This document shows, one piece after another, positions 1-10,714 of a stretch of DNA of 64,000 nt. Below the pieces are notes generated by a model. The model was not told the DNA's origin. It ran no database searches and was given only the letters and a program-made list of their open reading frames with translations. A program made the position numbers and the translations under genes. The stretch covers positions 868,001-932,000 of the forward strand of contig JAODTK010005689.1 of assembly GCA_026419785.1 (NCBI GenBank). Direction: 5' to 3'. This DNA comes from Sclerodactyla briareus. Its lineage: Eukaryota; Echinodermata; Holothuroidea; Dendrochirotida; Sclerodactylidae. The first letter of the stretch is position 1; each line of letters starts with the position of its first letter.

Positions 1-1655
1 CAAATAAGTATTTATGGTGCCCTAGACACATGCTGCTGCTTATTTGCTAGATAACAGCAGCAAAACTTCTACTGAACTGGGGGGGGGGTAGTGAGAGACG
101 ACAAAGCCTCCTCAGTAATACTTTCCTAATCCGCCGTAGGGTGCAACGCGGAGAACGAAGCGTACTGCTTTAATACGCTGTCCCGTCTGCACATTGCCTG
201 TTACTGTAGATCACAGAATTAGGTTGCAACTCGGTTGACTCTTTAACCGGCCAGTGCACTTGATCAATGCGACGAGTTCATGGCGCTAGTTCAAACGGCA
301 GCCACGGGTGAACTCGTGAACTCTTTTTTTTTCCAGACGACCCACCCCGCCCCTGAGCCTTATCACACCGCCGAAGATGGAGCAGGCTGCTTGTGGGACG
401 TATACTCCTCCCCAATCGAATGCATTAGTTATAGGACGTCCCTCCAAAATATCTGTTACTAGGGTTCTGCTGTTTCTCAGACGCAAAGCTTCCTAGTGAG
501 CCTGTCGACTACACACAATGCTTCCCCCCTGTTTAGTAGTATTTTTTGTAGGCAATCCGATATAAAACGAGCAGCAGTTGAAATAAAGTTCAGCGCCGAC
601 TGAAAAAGGGTTAGGGGCATGCGCATGGGTTCTTTTACAGTGCATGTCTGGAATCATTCACAGCCCGCCGCGTACTACCACAACTGGGACTTCAGGGAAT
701 CGCTATGAAGGGCTCGGAAACCTGGAAACTTTTGATTATAGGCCTGGGGCGTTCAGTGATGACTGAGTTCACACCCTGCGAGGAATGGTGAGGAATCATA
801 GACAGATCGACCTATATAACTTCACATTCCGGAGAAAAACTGGTTACCGACCTAATTCCTATCGAGAGGTAAGTGAAAACAGTGGTAGGGGGAACGCTCC
901 GTCATGATGGAAAATATGAAGAACATGCCACGAATAGTCACTAATGCCTAGAGTGTGTTTTATTTTTTTTCAATTTATTGACGTTTCAAATGAAGGATAT
1001 TCGTTTCTTGAAAACCTTGATTTTTTCTTTCTTATAACGAAAGTTGTGGTAATTAATAATTCATTGTTTTATACAGAAGACCTACTAGCAGAAGGGTTAA
1101 ACGAAACAATTAGGAAATGTGTAATTTATCTTTTCAGAGAACATGGCTACTGGTAGCACAGTCGCTAGAGGTAATGTGACAGGTTACGGTGGGGTGGGTG
1201 GGCAGGATCTCCGGTGAATGAAATTAGTACCCATTTCCTCCAATCTGTATAGCCAGATGTCAGCATATAGAGAATGAGATTGTGTAACTGCCGCGTCCAC
1301 CTCTCCGATATCTGAAATGGTCGCTTCAGCCTAAGAAGTTGAGAAGTTTGGTTCTGTGATGCGAACGTCTTCTTGCTTCACGGAGATGCCCGTCTACAGA
1401 TCAAGTCACAAGCACTTGGAGGACTTCCTCCGGCACGGGGACCGGGTGTCGGAGAGCTAAGAGTAGGCGGCAACACCATGCTGCTACTGCCCACCCTCGT
1501 TTCCCCGATTCGGCTATCACGAGTAGCGCGGACCGTCCACCTTTTTGGGTGTATCCGCATTGCACACGTTGATCAGAAATACGATGAGAGAACCTAACTT
1601 AACCATGGAGGATGCGACAGAGATTCTTGCCTAACTGACTAATGTGGTTTGAAAG
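1..1655. other. No recognisable gene
   Basis: I see no supported gene or repeat in this stretch. A consensus-like 5' splice site (GAG|GTAAGTG) lies near 870-880 and follows an open frame, but no matching acceptor or protein family could be recognised, so it is not called as an exon. Short open frames here have no domain. Confidence 0.5.
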
Positions 1656-1659
1656 GGTG

Positions 1660-2065
1660 ATATATTCGTAATGACGTATAGCCACGCCCCCTTTCCACCA
1701 CGTGATTACTAAGGAAAAGTAAAATGCTGTTCGAATATTACACGATTGGTATTAAATTAAATGATTTCATTTTAATACTTTGAGCATTTTTCAGAGATGC
1801 ATTGACCACCCCCTCCCCCAACTCACAGATCACGGATATGAGTATAGAACGATACTAGAATGCGATTTCTAATGACGTAATTGAGCCACACTCCCTGTGT
1901 CACACGATCACTACAGAAAAACCCAATTGATCTACGGGCACCCTCGTATTACATTTCAGGCTGGCACTGTTCAACCAAGAGGTATGGTAAACATTAGCCC
2001 ACATGACGATTTGATTTCTCATGACGTCATGGGCGACGCTAATTTTTCACCATGATTACTGCGGA
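1660..2065 (+). repeat. Three degenerate copies with CRE-like motifs
   Basis: Three similar blocks begin with ATGACGTA (1671), ATGACGTA (1872) and ATGACGTCAT (2021). Each is followed after a few bases by a GCCAC or GCGACGC segment, then a CAC...GATTACT or GATCACT segment and a purine/A-rich end. Spacing is about 200 and 150 bp. The third copy contains the full palindromic CRE core TGACGTCA; the first also contains CACGTG. This looks like a decayed tandem or a repeat family internal unit. Regulatory activity is not shown. Confidence 0.55.
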
Positions 2066-3940
2066 CAACGGGTTTGGATGTACAAACATAACGTGTTTGG
2101 TGGAAATTATAAAGGTGTCTGAATACTGATACCAATTTCGAGAAAACGCTTGAATCTCTCTAAGATTTCCATGCTATGTAGCGAACCGCAGATAATCTCC
2201 TGACCGTTTCCCCAATTCAATATCTTTGCCAATCCGATATTCTGGCGGTCACACAGTCAGCTCTCCCAGCTGGTTCCAATTAGTGATGACTCACTCAGCC
2301 AATCAAAGAAACGCGCTCTCCTCGACGCTGTAAGCTCAGCTAGCCAGCGTGGTCGGATTTTACGACAACAGTGGGTAATCTCTAGGGAGTGAGGTCGAAA
2401 ATCAGGAATGTTGTCGTATCATGTCATGTATATTTCACAAGTCATGTTGTACCGGTATATGGGTACTTGGAAAATGTGTAAGTCTCTGTTTACCATCATA
2501 GTTTTATAAATAGAGTTAGAGTGTAAAAAATTGCCAAAACACAAATACCAAATATGATTGTAGAAACTCAACTCGATAGTCTCTGGCATGGGCGCAGGGG
2601 TGGGGGAGGTATATACCCCCACTTCTGGCGATGCGCCTATTGACCTTAACATTTTCCACACACTAATTTCTTATTTCGAAGGCCATCCTTGGCCTTCCGC
2701 CACACTTTTCACATTTATGATGTGCTCCACTGGTTTCTTGCAATTTCTTCGTTGGGAAGATTGTGCACGTTGCCTGCCAGGTCAGGTCAGGTATGCCCTC
2801 AGCTCCCTCGTGGACAAGGTGGAACGTGATTTCATTCAAACCCACTTCCAGTTTCTTAGAGATGATACGCGGCTTCTCCTGCATGCATGCTTACTCCGCA
2901 GTTTCCGACGCTTTCTGGCTGAAAATCGCCGGACCTCTGTCCTGAAACGGGGTAGGGTTCGCTGAAATTTTCCCACGTCATGTACATTGATTGATAAACT
3001 TACATGAATTCGGACGGCTTTCGGAGAAGTCTCAACGCCTTCATCCTCTACACTCACCCTGCACAGTAGTCATTCCTGCGCTGCAACAGACGTGTACACT
3101 GCAACATTCACATCTATCAACGCATTGGGTATGTTTATGGATTATGAATAATAATGCGGTGACTGCCGGGCTTCAGTTGTGGAGCTCGGGTCTCCCATTC
3201 GATTTTTGTACATTGCTCCCCCCCCCCATTATTTAACCAGTGAAATATGATTTTACGCAAATTTTACACTCTAAAGGCCGTGGTCAATTCGACTCAATTT
3301 GAGTAGGGCGATACATTTGAACCGAATTAGTTTAGTGTAATTTGTTATCCGACCTGGGTCAAATTTACCTCCATTTGAAATTCAGTTGCTTGACTGAGGT
3401 GTTTCCGTGTTTTATTTGGTTTTTTTTTTAGAGAGATACTCTTTTGAATCTGTTATGATTGTACTGTCAAGCAGGCCATGGCCCAAATGATTCCTGACGG
3501 GCCTTCCTATGGTGTGTCGGTCGTTAAAATGTTGTGCCATTGTCGAATCGGAGTGGCTCACATGTGAGACACCCGTGAATGCCTCTGGGACGTGAAAGGT
3601 TACTTGGATTATGTCGAAGTTTATCGATTAGTGAGGCTGGACTAGAAAAAGGGCAATTTTTCAAGGAATCGAAGGTCGTTGAGTTACTGAGGGCTGCATA
3701 ACAATGTGCACGAATGTACGGACCACCTTCTAGCGATGAGTCACTGTGTCCGGGGGACACAGTGGGTCTAATGGGTTTTAACAAGTGTGTGAGAGGCGAT
3801 TGAGGACCTTCAATTTGTCGGTGGCGTCAAGGAAAAAGGCCAATCTCATATCTCACAATACCCCCATTATCCATCAAGTGGTGCCCCCACTATTTTTCGC
3901 AGTTATCAGATTTATTCCAACAGGTAATGAAATGGATTTT
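2066..3940. other. No recognisable gene
   Basis: The region holds a 125-codon open frame on the plus strand (2588-2965) overlapped by minus-strand frames, none with a recognisable domain. From about 3260 to 3390 there is an AT-rich stretch with repeated ATTTGA/TCAAAT words that looks like a decayed repeat. Nothing else stands out. Confidence 0.45.
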
Positions 3941-4080
3941 TAGTTTTTCCACTCCTTCTTCTTGTTGTCCCCTCCCACTCCTCTTTCATTTCCTGTTCGA
4001 GCCTCCGATTTCGCGATTTGCCTTTCCAGTCAATTTGTCGGGGGGGGGGGGGGGGGGGATTCCCCCTGTTCACCCCCTCC
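3940..4080 (+). repeat. Pyrimidine-rich dispersed repeat with 19-G run
   Basis: A pyrimidine-rich stretch is followed by a segment containing CGATTTGCC and then a run of 19 G (4040-4058) before a C-rich segment. The same order (pyrimidine tract, CGATTTGCC, TTTGTC, C-rich block) recurs at 49680-49760, which marks it as a dispersed repeat. Confidence 0.45.
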
Positions 4081-4787
4081 CCCTGGCTGTATGACTGTGG
4101 ACCACACAGTTATGGCATATCCTACGTTGTAGAGGTTATTGTGGAATTATGTCATATTCTTTTCCATCGTTTTTTCTTACAATTAACACGGAAACGACAA
4201 CTCTGATAGTGATTCCTGGCCTTAGTTTTATGTTGTAGGCATTGTTAGCAAGTTGATCGTGGAAAGTGGTTCTGGCAGGCTCGCGCTGTCATGGAAGAGA
4301 ATAATATGTCCATTTCGAAAAGGATGTCAAAACATTATTTTTGTTAAAAATTGAATTCAACTCATGTCTCCAGCGGGTATTGTGGGCGGATCCATCAGAA
4401 TCATCATGATCCAATAGGCTTTTTCCCACAGATATGCTGAGTGGGGGGGGGCGTGGGGCGGCTCCGGCCTCGATCCAAAATGTTATCTTCCGAGATGTCG
4501 GAAAGTGATGATGTAACGACATTGACTGGCCCAGTACGTTGGGGGGGGGGGGGGACATGCGGCATTGGGGGGGGGGGGCAGTTGTATTAGAGTATGATGG
4601 CGAGGAGGGGAAATTTTGGAGCAGGCATTTTAGGATAGGGCTTATATATAGCGGTTAATATATAGGTTGATAGTGGCGGCGTAGTGAAGGGGGAGGGCTA
4701 GTGATAAAATAGTGGGAAAACATTTTTTGACAAGTTTAGTTGCCGTAAGGATTCATATAGCTAGTTTCTTTATCCGTATTTTTCCCC
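4081..4787. other. No gene; G-run rich
   Basis: No gene is supported. Runs of 14 G (4541-4554) and 12 G (4567-4578) lie close together and could form G-quadruplexes on the plus strand. Run lengths are prone to sequencing error. Confidence 0.5.
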
Positions 4788-4955
4788 ACTAGTCCCTCTC
4801 TCACTCTCTTTCCCTTTCCTTCTTGATACACTTCCTTCCTCTCCTTTTTCTCTCTCTATTGTCCCTCCTCCCTTTTCTTTCTTTTTCCACATTTCCTTTC
4901 TTCTCCTTTCCTTATCCGGGGGCGCGCGTCCCCAAGCCCCCCCCCCTCCGCTTAG
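4788..4955 (+). repeat. Long polypyrimidine tract
   Basis: About 130 bp is almost pure C/T (CCCTCTCTCACTC-like), followed by a GGGGGCGCGCGTCCCC palindromic block and a C-run. A similar pyrimidine tract followed by a GGGGCGTGACCCCC block occurs at 7603-7805, so both probably derive from one repeat family. Such tracts can adopt triplex structures; that is inference. Confidence 0.6.
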
Positions 4956-4984
4956 TGCGTGAATACTGATATCAGGGGCACAAG

Positions 4985-5350
4985 ATGTTGTTGGCCACAT
5001 TGTGTTATAGGATTCTCCAGAGGGTTTCCCTGTACACAAGTGAAGCTTTGGGGAAAGTCGACATTAGGGTACAGAAAGCTACCAAACTCCCGCATTTGCT
5101 CGACAGGACCACTTTTGTGTGGAAACCAGACTGTCAGGAAGCTTATACTCAAGGAGCTGATGGTGAATTGTTTCAAGGTTGATCCTTACAAAAACTTTGC
5201 CAGATATGACAGGAAGTGCAATTCCCCTAGAGTTATTGCATTCTGTGCGACACTATTTCCAGACAGGAACAGCCCCAGGGCATTATTTACCACCAGGTTG
5301 TTACTATATCTGTGCTTTTGGTGGCAATCTGTTGCAGTAGTTGTTTCTAT
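4985..5350 (+). pseudogene. Possible Ty3/gypsy RT-RNase H fragment
   Basis: In two frames, joined by an apparent one-base shift near 5150, the translation has the order expected at the RT/RNase H junction of Ty3/gypsy-like polyproteins: KLPHLLDRTT, then FVWKPDCQEAYTQ, then LKELM, and later ATLFPDRNSPRALFTT, where the family usually has an ATLLQ-G-PVAYASR-like segment. Catalytic residues of RNase H were not clearly found. The hAT-like element begins just downstream. The match is from memory of family patterns, is weak, and this could be another retroelement or chance. Confidence 0.3.
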
Positions 5351-5355
5351 TGATA

Positions 5356-5363
5356 GTATATAG
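5356..5363. repeat. Left target site duplication (8 bp)
   Basis: GTATATAG lies immediately before the left inverted end and is repeated exactly at 8807-8814 after the right inverted end. An 8-bp duplication is characteristic of the hAT superfamily. Confidence 0.85.
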
Positions 5364-5374
5364 CAGAGATGGTG

Positions 5375-5572
5375 ACAAGTCACTTGTTTGCAAGTCCAAG
5401 TCAAGTCACAGTCAGAGAGCAGCCAAGTCCAAGGTCAAGTCACAAGTCATTCGCCTCGGCTCCAAGTCACGTCACAATCAAGTCGAGCCGTAGTAGCAAG
5501 TCAAAGTCAATTCAAGTCAATTAGACTTGAATGCAAGTCAAATCACAAGTCAAGTCACAAGTACACTATTTT
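5375..5572 (+). repeat. Left subterminal AAGTC array
   Basis: About fifteen AAGTC words occur in 200 bp, many as AAGTCAAGTCAC or CAAGTCCAAGTC. This mirrors the right-end array and belongs to the hAT-like element. Any protein translated from it is an artefact of the repeat. Confidence 0.85.
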
Positions 5573-7186
5573 AAGTATCAAATTTGTTTTGCAGAATCCA
5601 CTGCAGGACCGTTGGCAGTGCGAACCGACTACTTGTCCACAGTCAGATTCCACTTGAAGCAGACAAAGGATTCATGTTTGAGGAACCTGTTACATGGAGG
5701 ACGAAACGAAATATGTGAATTTGGGCCAGAATGAATAATTGAACGGACAGTCATATCCCTTCAAGCCTCGTGGTCAGTCGTGACCACCATGACCACTTTT
5801 GGGTGTAGTACCCCATAGCTCAGGAGTCAGTGGTCATTGACAATTAGTACCCTTCATTGCAAAGATATCCCACTTTCAGCACATCACAGTCATAGCGACC
5901 AAATTCACAAGGATAGGATTGCAGAAATCCCTCTAATCTGATGTCCACAACAATCACAAAGATTGAAAAATGCAACAGTTACCACTTGTCCTCATTCCAC
6001 CCCTTTAGTGCATACTGTGAGGAAAATCAACCCAATAGCAACGCCCTCGCAATTATTCATAAGATAAAACACACAATGTTGCAAACAGAGTAAAACAAAC
6101 CAAGATTCAGCCAAAATATTTAACGTAATGATCAAGAGACAACTATGAGGTATGAGGTGATCTGCAATATCCCTACAAGTCTGGGGGTACCTGTTTTAGC
6201 AGAACGTAACAGGGCCTTACAACAGGGATGAAAATTGAAAGAGAGAGCTGAGTACAAACGCCTGATAGGCCTAAACTGTATCTAAGGGTATGACATGGGG
6301 CAGATACCTGTATAAAGAGAACTCTGAAAACAAAACAGAGCAGTGCTTAATGTCCACTGACTGGCAACAAGGGGTGAGGATTCATAAGTATAATACTCGT
6401 ATGCAGGGCGCGCCAGGGTGTTACGAAGGGGGGCGAATTTGGCATGGATGTCTGACATGGGGGAGGAGTCTAATGGGAGGGGGTGTCCCCCTCCCCTTGC
6501 GTTTTTTGAGTAATCAATACGTTCAGATGCAAAACATGGTGCAACATTGAGACACTGTGCAAGTGATCTACTCAACGAGTTTGGACAAAAAAGAAATTTC
6601 TGGAAAAAAATTAAAATGCATGGACATTTCAGGTAGGTCATCTTCATTCGATCACTGACAAAGAAACCCAATGAAACTGTACATACGGTCTGTAAGGTAG
6701 GCAGGCTTATTTTGGTAAAACTTTGTTACTAATGCAATCGAAGATATCTAATGGCGTAAATCTGCATGGGTCGGAGTGGTCACGCACAGGCCACGTAGTC
6801 AACATACGGGGGAAATTTTGAATATTGAAACGTCCTCAGATGCAATTTGGTGGCTATAGTTCAGTAAAATTGGGCGTTACTCGAGCCCGGTCACCAAGTA
6901 CGCGGAACCATTCGAATTTGGAACGCCATTTTTTTTTGGCCAGATCCCAAAACAATGACCGATTTTTACTGCCAGCGCGTGAGTGGGAAGCAGACCAAAA
7001 TTTACCCACACTGCGCGCAAAATTCGACACTTCAATGGGTGGATGCAATTTTCGAAGTTGCGGCCATTTAGTACATCTTTTCTTCCCACTTATGCATTGG
7101 ATATCTCAAACCACCAATTTTTAAGTATTCTGGCCCAAAGTTGGTAGTTTCTTGCCCGAATTTCCGATCTAAAAGGAATTACTGGT

Positions 7187-7200
7187 GGGGGGGGGGGGGG
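7187..7200 (+). repeat. 14-G run inside the hAT-like element
   Basis: A homopolymer of 14 G in an otherwise mixed sequence. It could form a G-quadruplex with neighbours, but the length is unreliable in most sequencing methods. Confidence 0.7.
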
Positions 7201-7602
7201 CTCTATTATCTTTCCGTGCACTCTAGCTATGACGCTTGCATGATTCCCCGCCTGAAAACCGACTGTTCACTGTTTTCAGCAAAATGGCGTGTAGTTTTAT
7301 GTATCTCGGAATATTGGACCAGAAACAAAATCTGTCAAAGAACTGTCAAACTCATGAAAATAAAAATGTCAATCGCTAACGCTGTAACCACCTTTGACCG
7401 AATTGACGACAGACGCGGTACCACTAGTCCCATACACCGACGGCGACCGAGCCGTCATTAGAAATGTTTGCCGACGTGCCATTCTCTTGCCGGACTTGCC
7501 GACTCTTAATGCAAATACGGCCATTAGATGAAGAGCTAAAAGCGCAATAGCCGACTCTGAAGTTGGCTTCCGTTTTGTTTTTATTCCGTTCCAGTCCATG
7601 TC

Positions 7603-7805
7603 TTAACTTAACTCCCTACTTCCCTTGTCTGTCTCTTCCCCTCTTTCGTCTTTCTCCTCTCCTCTGTCTCTTCTTTTTCCTCCTAGCACTTTTCCTCTAC
7701 TATCTCTCCTCTCCTCTTTCCTCTCTGTCTTCCTCGTTCTCCTTTTTGCGACGACCAACAATTGCCGACGGCACATATTATTGGGGCGTGACCCCCCCCA
7801 ATAAA
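7603..7805 (+). repeat. Polypyrimidine tract inside the hAT-like element
   Basis: Roughly 145 bp of nearly pure C/T is followed by a short mixed segment and a GGGGCGTGACCCCC block. It resembles the tract at 4788-4955, so a repeat appears to have been captured by, or inserted into, the transposon. Confidence 0.55.
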
Positions 7806-8634
7806 GCTCAAACTAGAACCGGAAACTGGACTGGGACGCCATGTTTCATTTGATCTCGGCGCGGATGGTACGCAGCAGACAGTAGGCTACTGCAGTACTG
7901 TACTGAGGGTAAGTGCAGCTCGCGTATTTCTTTACTGGAACGATGATGTAATTCACTAGCTGCAGTCCATTCAGATTCTGAAACGTTTTTTTGTTTTTTT
8001 CTCTGTTTATTTTGTAGGCCAGGTATACTCTCCCACGAGTAAGCTATTTTAGATTTTTTGTGATTCTAACGTCAGAATATGAAAGAACCGGTTCATTCCT
8101 TTTTACACTGATGAGTACTATAATCGTCTCGAACACTACCAAAAACAATTGTGAATCCCTGAAAAATTGGAGTGCCCCCAACGTTAGAGTGGGAAATAAA
8201 ACATACGCGGCACTTGCAGCCTTCGATATTCGATCGAGAAAGCCACACCAATACTATGATGCACAACAGTGTACAGGTCGAAATATATGCAGCCAGTAGC
8301 ACCCCCGTACGGGAGGTATGGGCCGTTCAACAACTATAGGGTATCAGCGCAGAGTCATATCGACAATCTGCAATCTGTAACTCGTGCTGCTGCGGCTTAT
8401 AATATCAAGTATGCCGGTAAAACGTACGGTGCAAAGGAATGGGAAAACAAGATCGCGGTAACGATTTTGGGTTGTCTATGGAGGGCATATCGTTTACTGG
8501 ACGTACGGATCGATTCTGTAGAGCCGGGAAGCCCGAAGTCTGGATTTCTAATTGTGTAAATTGTAATTTTGGGATCCTTCTGACACGGAGATATCTACAA
8601 AATTAAGCCAAATTCGGGCTCTGATTTGCGTTGG

Positions 8635-8800
8635 CGACAAGTCAATTATCGCGAGTCCAAGTCAAGTCACACGTCAGCCGGTGCAAGTCCAAGTCAAGTC
8701 TCGAGTCAATGAGTAAAAAGTTCAATTCAAAGTCGCACAGTCACGAAAATAGTTGACTCGAGTCCGAATCGAGTCCGAGTCAATTGACTCGAGTCAACCA
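8635..8800 (-). repeat. Right subterminal (A/G)AGTC array
   Basis: AAGTC and GAGTC words are repeated at least a dozen times up to the right end, including GACTCGAGTC palindromes near 8756 and 8786. It is the counterpart of the left array and completes the symmetric architecture of the hAT-like element. Confidence 0.8.
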
Positions 8801-8806
8801 TCTCTG

Positions 8807-8814
8807 GTATATAG
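8807..8814. repeat. Right target site duplication (8 bp)
   Basis: GTATATAG, identical to 5356-5363, follows the terminal CCATCTCTG of the element. It fixes the right boundary of the insertion. Confidence 0.85.
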
Positions 8815-9296
8815 ACCAAGATGCTGGTGCCTTTTTGAAAGCTATATGTGGTTGGATGACAAAATGAAAGAGACGACTGAGAGGTCGTTATATATATTTA
8901 TTATATGTTGTTCATGGAATTGTTATGAAATTACGTATAACAGCGTTTACTCTGTACATGCAAGGATGTATGTTATGTAGTGAATGGTTACGTTCGAAAG
9001 TGTACGTGGATAAGGAAGGGAGCTTCACCGTTGTTTTATATGCTGATGTATGTACATTTTTCTAAACGTATTACAGTTCTGGGATGTACAGTAGTTGAAA
9101 TTTTTTAAGATGGCTGAAGGTAATGAAATAATTAGGTATCAGGGTCGGTGTGTTTTAGCCACGATAATGCACTACTGGGGGTCAATTGAAGCGATGCACG
9201 AGGGCGCAGTCGCGCGTGTACTGAGGAGGGTTTATCATGTTGATTTAAAGCACCTTCAATTGTTGATTAACCCTGTTCATATATATGTATATTATA
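8815..9296. other. No recognisable gene
   Basis: AT-rich sequence with ATATAT tracts, continuing the DNA interrupted by the hAT-like insertion. No gene was recognised. Confidence 0.5.
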
Positions 9297-9297
9297 T

Positions 9298-9665
9298 TTG
9301 ACCGAGTGGTTAGCACAGTTGTAGAGCATCTGCTTATCCACCCGGTAGGCGGGTTCGAATCCCGGTCGGGTCATACAAAAGACTTTAAACATGGGAACCT
9401 GTGCCTTCTCGTTGGCGCTCAGCTGAGGGATAGGAACAGGGCACAAATGTGGGGTAGGCAACCTGTGAATAGTTGCCGTCCGGGTGTAAGTACCCACTCC
9501 TTCAATAAGTACCGCAAAAGAGGCATCGCCTTGTTCACGTGTACCTGGTGAAGTTGTTCGCCGCTGACATTCGTGCGATATATATCCAGGTCCGCACCCT
9601 TGCCGGGCCTCGGTTAGGTAGGGTCCTTTGCGGCCAGTGATGAGTAAAAATAAAAAAAAAATAAA
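9298..9665 (+). mobile_element. tRNA-derived SINE
   Basis: The head (about 9300-9373) has a polymerase III A-box-like TGGTTAGCACAGTTG (9307-9321) and a perfect B box GGTTCGAATCC (9352-9362). The outer bases GACCGA and TCGGGTC could pair as a tRNA acceptor stem with one missing base. The anticodon arm is degenerate, so this is not a working tRNA gene. A body of about 280 bp follows and ends in an A-rich tail (AAAATAAAAAAAAAATAAAA, 9647-9667). That head-body-tail order is diagnostic of a SINE transcribed from an internal promoter and mobilised by a LINE. The central domain was not assigned to a named SINE domain, and no target duplication was seen. Confidence 0.75.
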
Positions 9666-9689
9666 AATCCTGCTAACGAGAAGTGACAC

Positions 9690-9733
9690 CCACACACACA
9701 CACAACACACACAAAACACACACACACACACGC
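9690..9733 (+). repeat. (CA)n microsatellite
   Basis: Imperfect CACACA tract with occasional AACAC interruptions, directly beyond the SINE tail. Open frames across it on the minus strand are artefacts. Confidence 0.85.
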
Positions 9734-9739
9734 AATAGA

Positions 9740-10480
9740 GACCACTAAGTCTTTCCCTGAATTTCATTCAGAAGACAACAAATGTTTATGACAGACAGAT
9801 ATCCAGCACTGGTTCCGGTCTGTCGCTTTGTCCCGGTCCTCTCAGGGCTAAACCCATATGGAATAAAAGTGACAATTGTTGATCTATCCGATTAGGAAGG
9901 AAGCTAAGGGATATCCATATATGTCGATCCAACAAGGGTGCTCTACTAGTGGATTTTGAGAGAGTGGGCACCTGCACAGGAGGCAATAGAAAAAATACCA
10001 CATAACCTATTAAGCGGGAAAAGTGGGAAGGGGGGGGGGGGAGGTGGGATATTGGGGAGTGCACTGTGCGGTCAATTTGTTTCATGATGGTTGAGGGGTG
10101 GGGAGGTACATGTACGCTGGTCTCAATAAAATTTTCTTATGGTGGTAACTTTTGAGCTCAAGAGAATGATAACAAACAAGCAATCAATATTTCCAATAAT
10201 TGAGAATTTAACATTTAAGCAGTCAAATCAAAATAAATTTTACTATTTCGCATGTTTTTTTATTTATTTTTTTATTCAATTGTCAACTTCATTTTGATTC
10301 AAAACAGCATGGCATGTATGAAGCCATCTATTTATTTGCATGAGTAATAACTCAACCCACAGTAGCACGGCACTAAAGACACCCTCAGCACGGAAGAGGC
10401 TGTTTCACCCTTACACGGACCTAACTGCGAGCGTAGTAGACGTGCTTACACCACTACTGATCAGGAGGTACTATAGCTGA
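9740..10480. other. No recognisable gene
   Basis: No gene or repeat family recognised. It includes a 12-G run (10030-10041) and an AT-rich stretch around 10180-10290. Confidence 0.5.
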
Positions 10481-10482
10481 GC

Positions 10483-10655
10483 ATGGTGCTAGTCCAATAC
10501 TCAAACTATCAGGAAGAATATAAAATGACAATCAAGAATTTGTACTGTCTCAATGGGGGAAATCTTGGTGCTAGCCAATACTCAAACATAAGGAATAACA
10601 ATAAAATGACAATCCAACGAATTTGTTACTGTCTCACGCAGATGGGGAAATATTT
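10483..10655 (+). repeat. Two-copy tandem repeat, 85 bp
   Basis: The segments starting GGTGCTAG at 10484 and 10569 are near-identical over about 85 bp, sharing CCAATACTCAAAC, ATAAAATGACAATC and ACTGTCTCA. Differences are mostly single-base indels. Confidence 0.75.
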
Positions 10656-10714
10656 GTTTGTTGGGATATATGCTTGTCTCACTCTGTACAATGATCGTGC
10701 AGAGAGATAAGGAT

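Larger units (their letters stand above)
5364..8806. mobile_element. hAT-like DNA transposon, 3.44 kb
   Basis: The left end reads CAGAGATGGTGACAAGTC and the right end, reverse complemented, reads CAGAGATGGTTGACTCGAGTC with the C first. Both ends are flanked by the identical 8-bp direct repeat GTATATAG. CAG-starting ends plus an 8-bp duplication are typical of hAT elements. Both subterminal regions are packed with AAGTC/GAGTC pentamers, likely transposase-binding repeats by analogy with other hATs. The 3-kb interior contains only short open frames without a recognised hAT dimerisation or RNase H-like domain, so it is either non-autonomous or too decayed to code. A polypyrimidine tract and a 14-G run sit inside, suggesting captured or nested sequence. 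The perfect duplication argues for relatively recent insertion. Confidence 0.85.

Noticed and set aside
300-325. DR2 nuclear-receptor site TGAACTCGTGAACT (309-322)
   Set aside because: A single short match outside any repeat or promoter context is expected by chance.
2588-2965. 125-codon plus-strand frame as a gene
   Set aside because: Several overlapping frames of similar length exist on both strands and none has a recognisable family.
9300-9373. Functional tRNA gene
   Set aside because: The A and B boxes are good, but the anticodon arm does not fold, the acceptor stem is one base short, and a SINE body with an A-rich tail follows.
9267-9767. 166-codon minus-strand open frame as a protein
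   Set aside because: It is the antisense translation of a SINE and a CA microsatellite.
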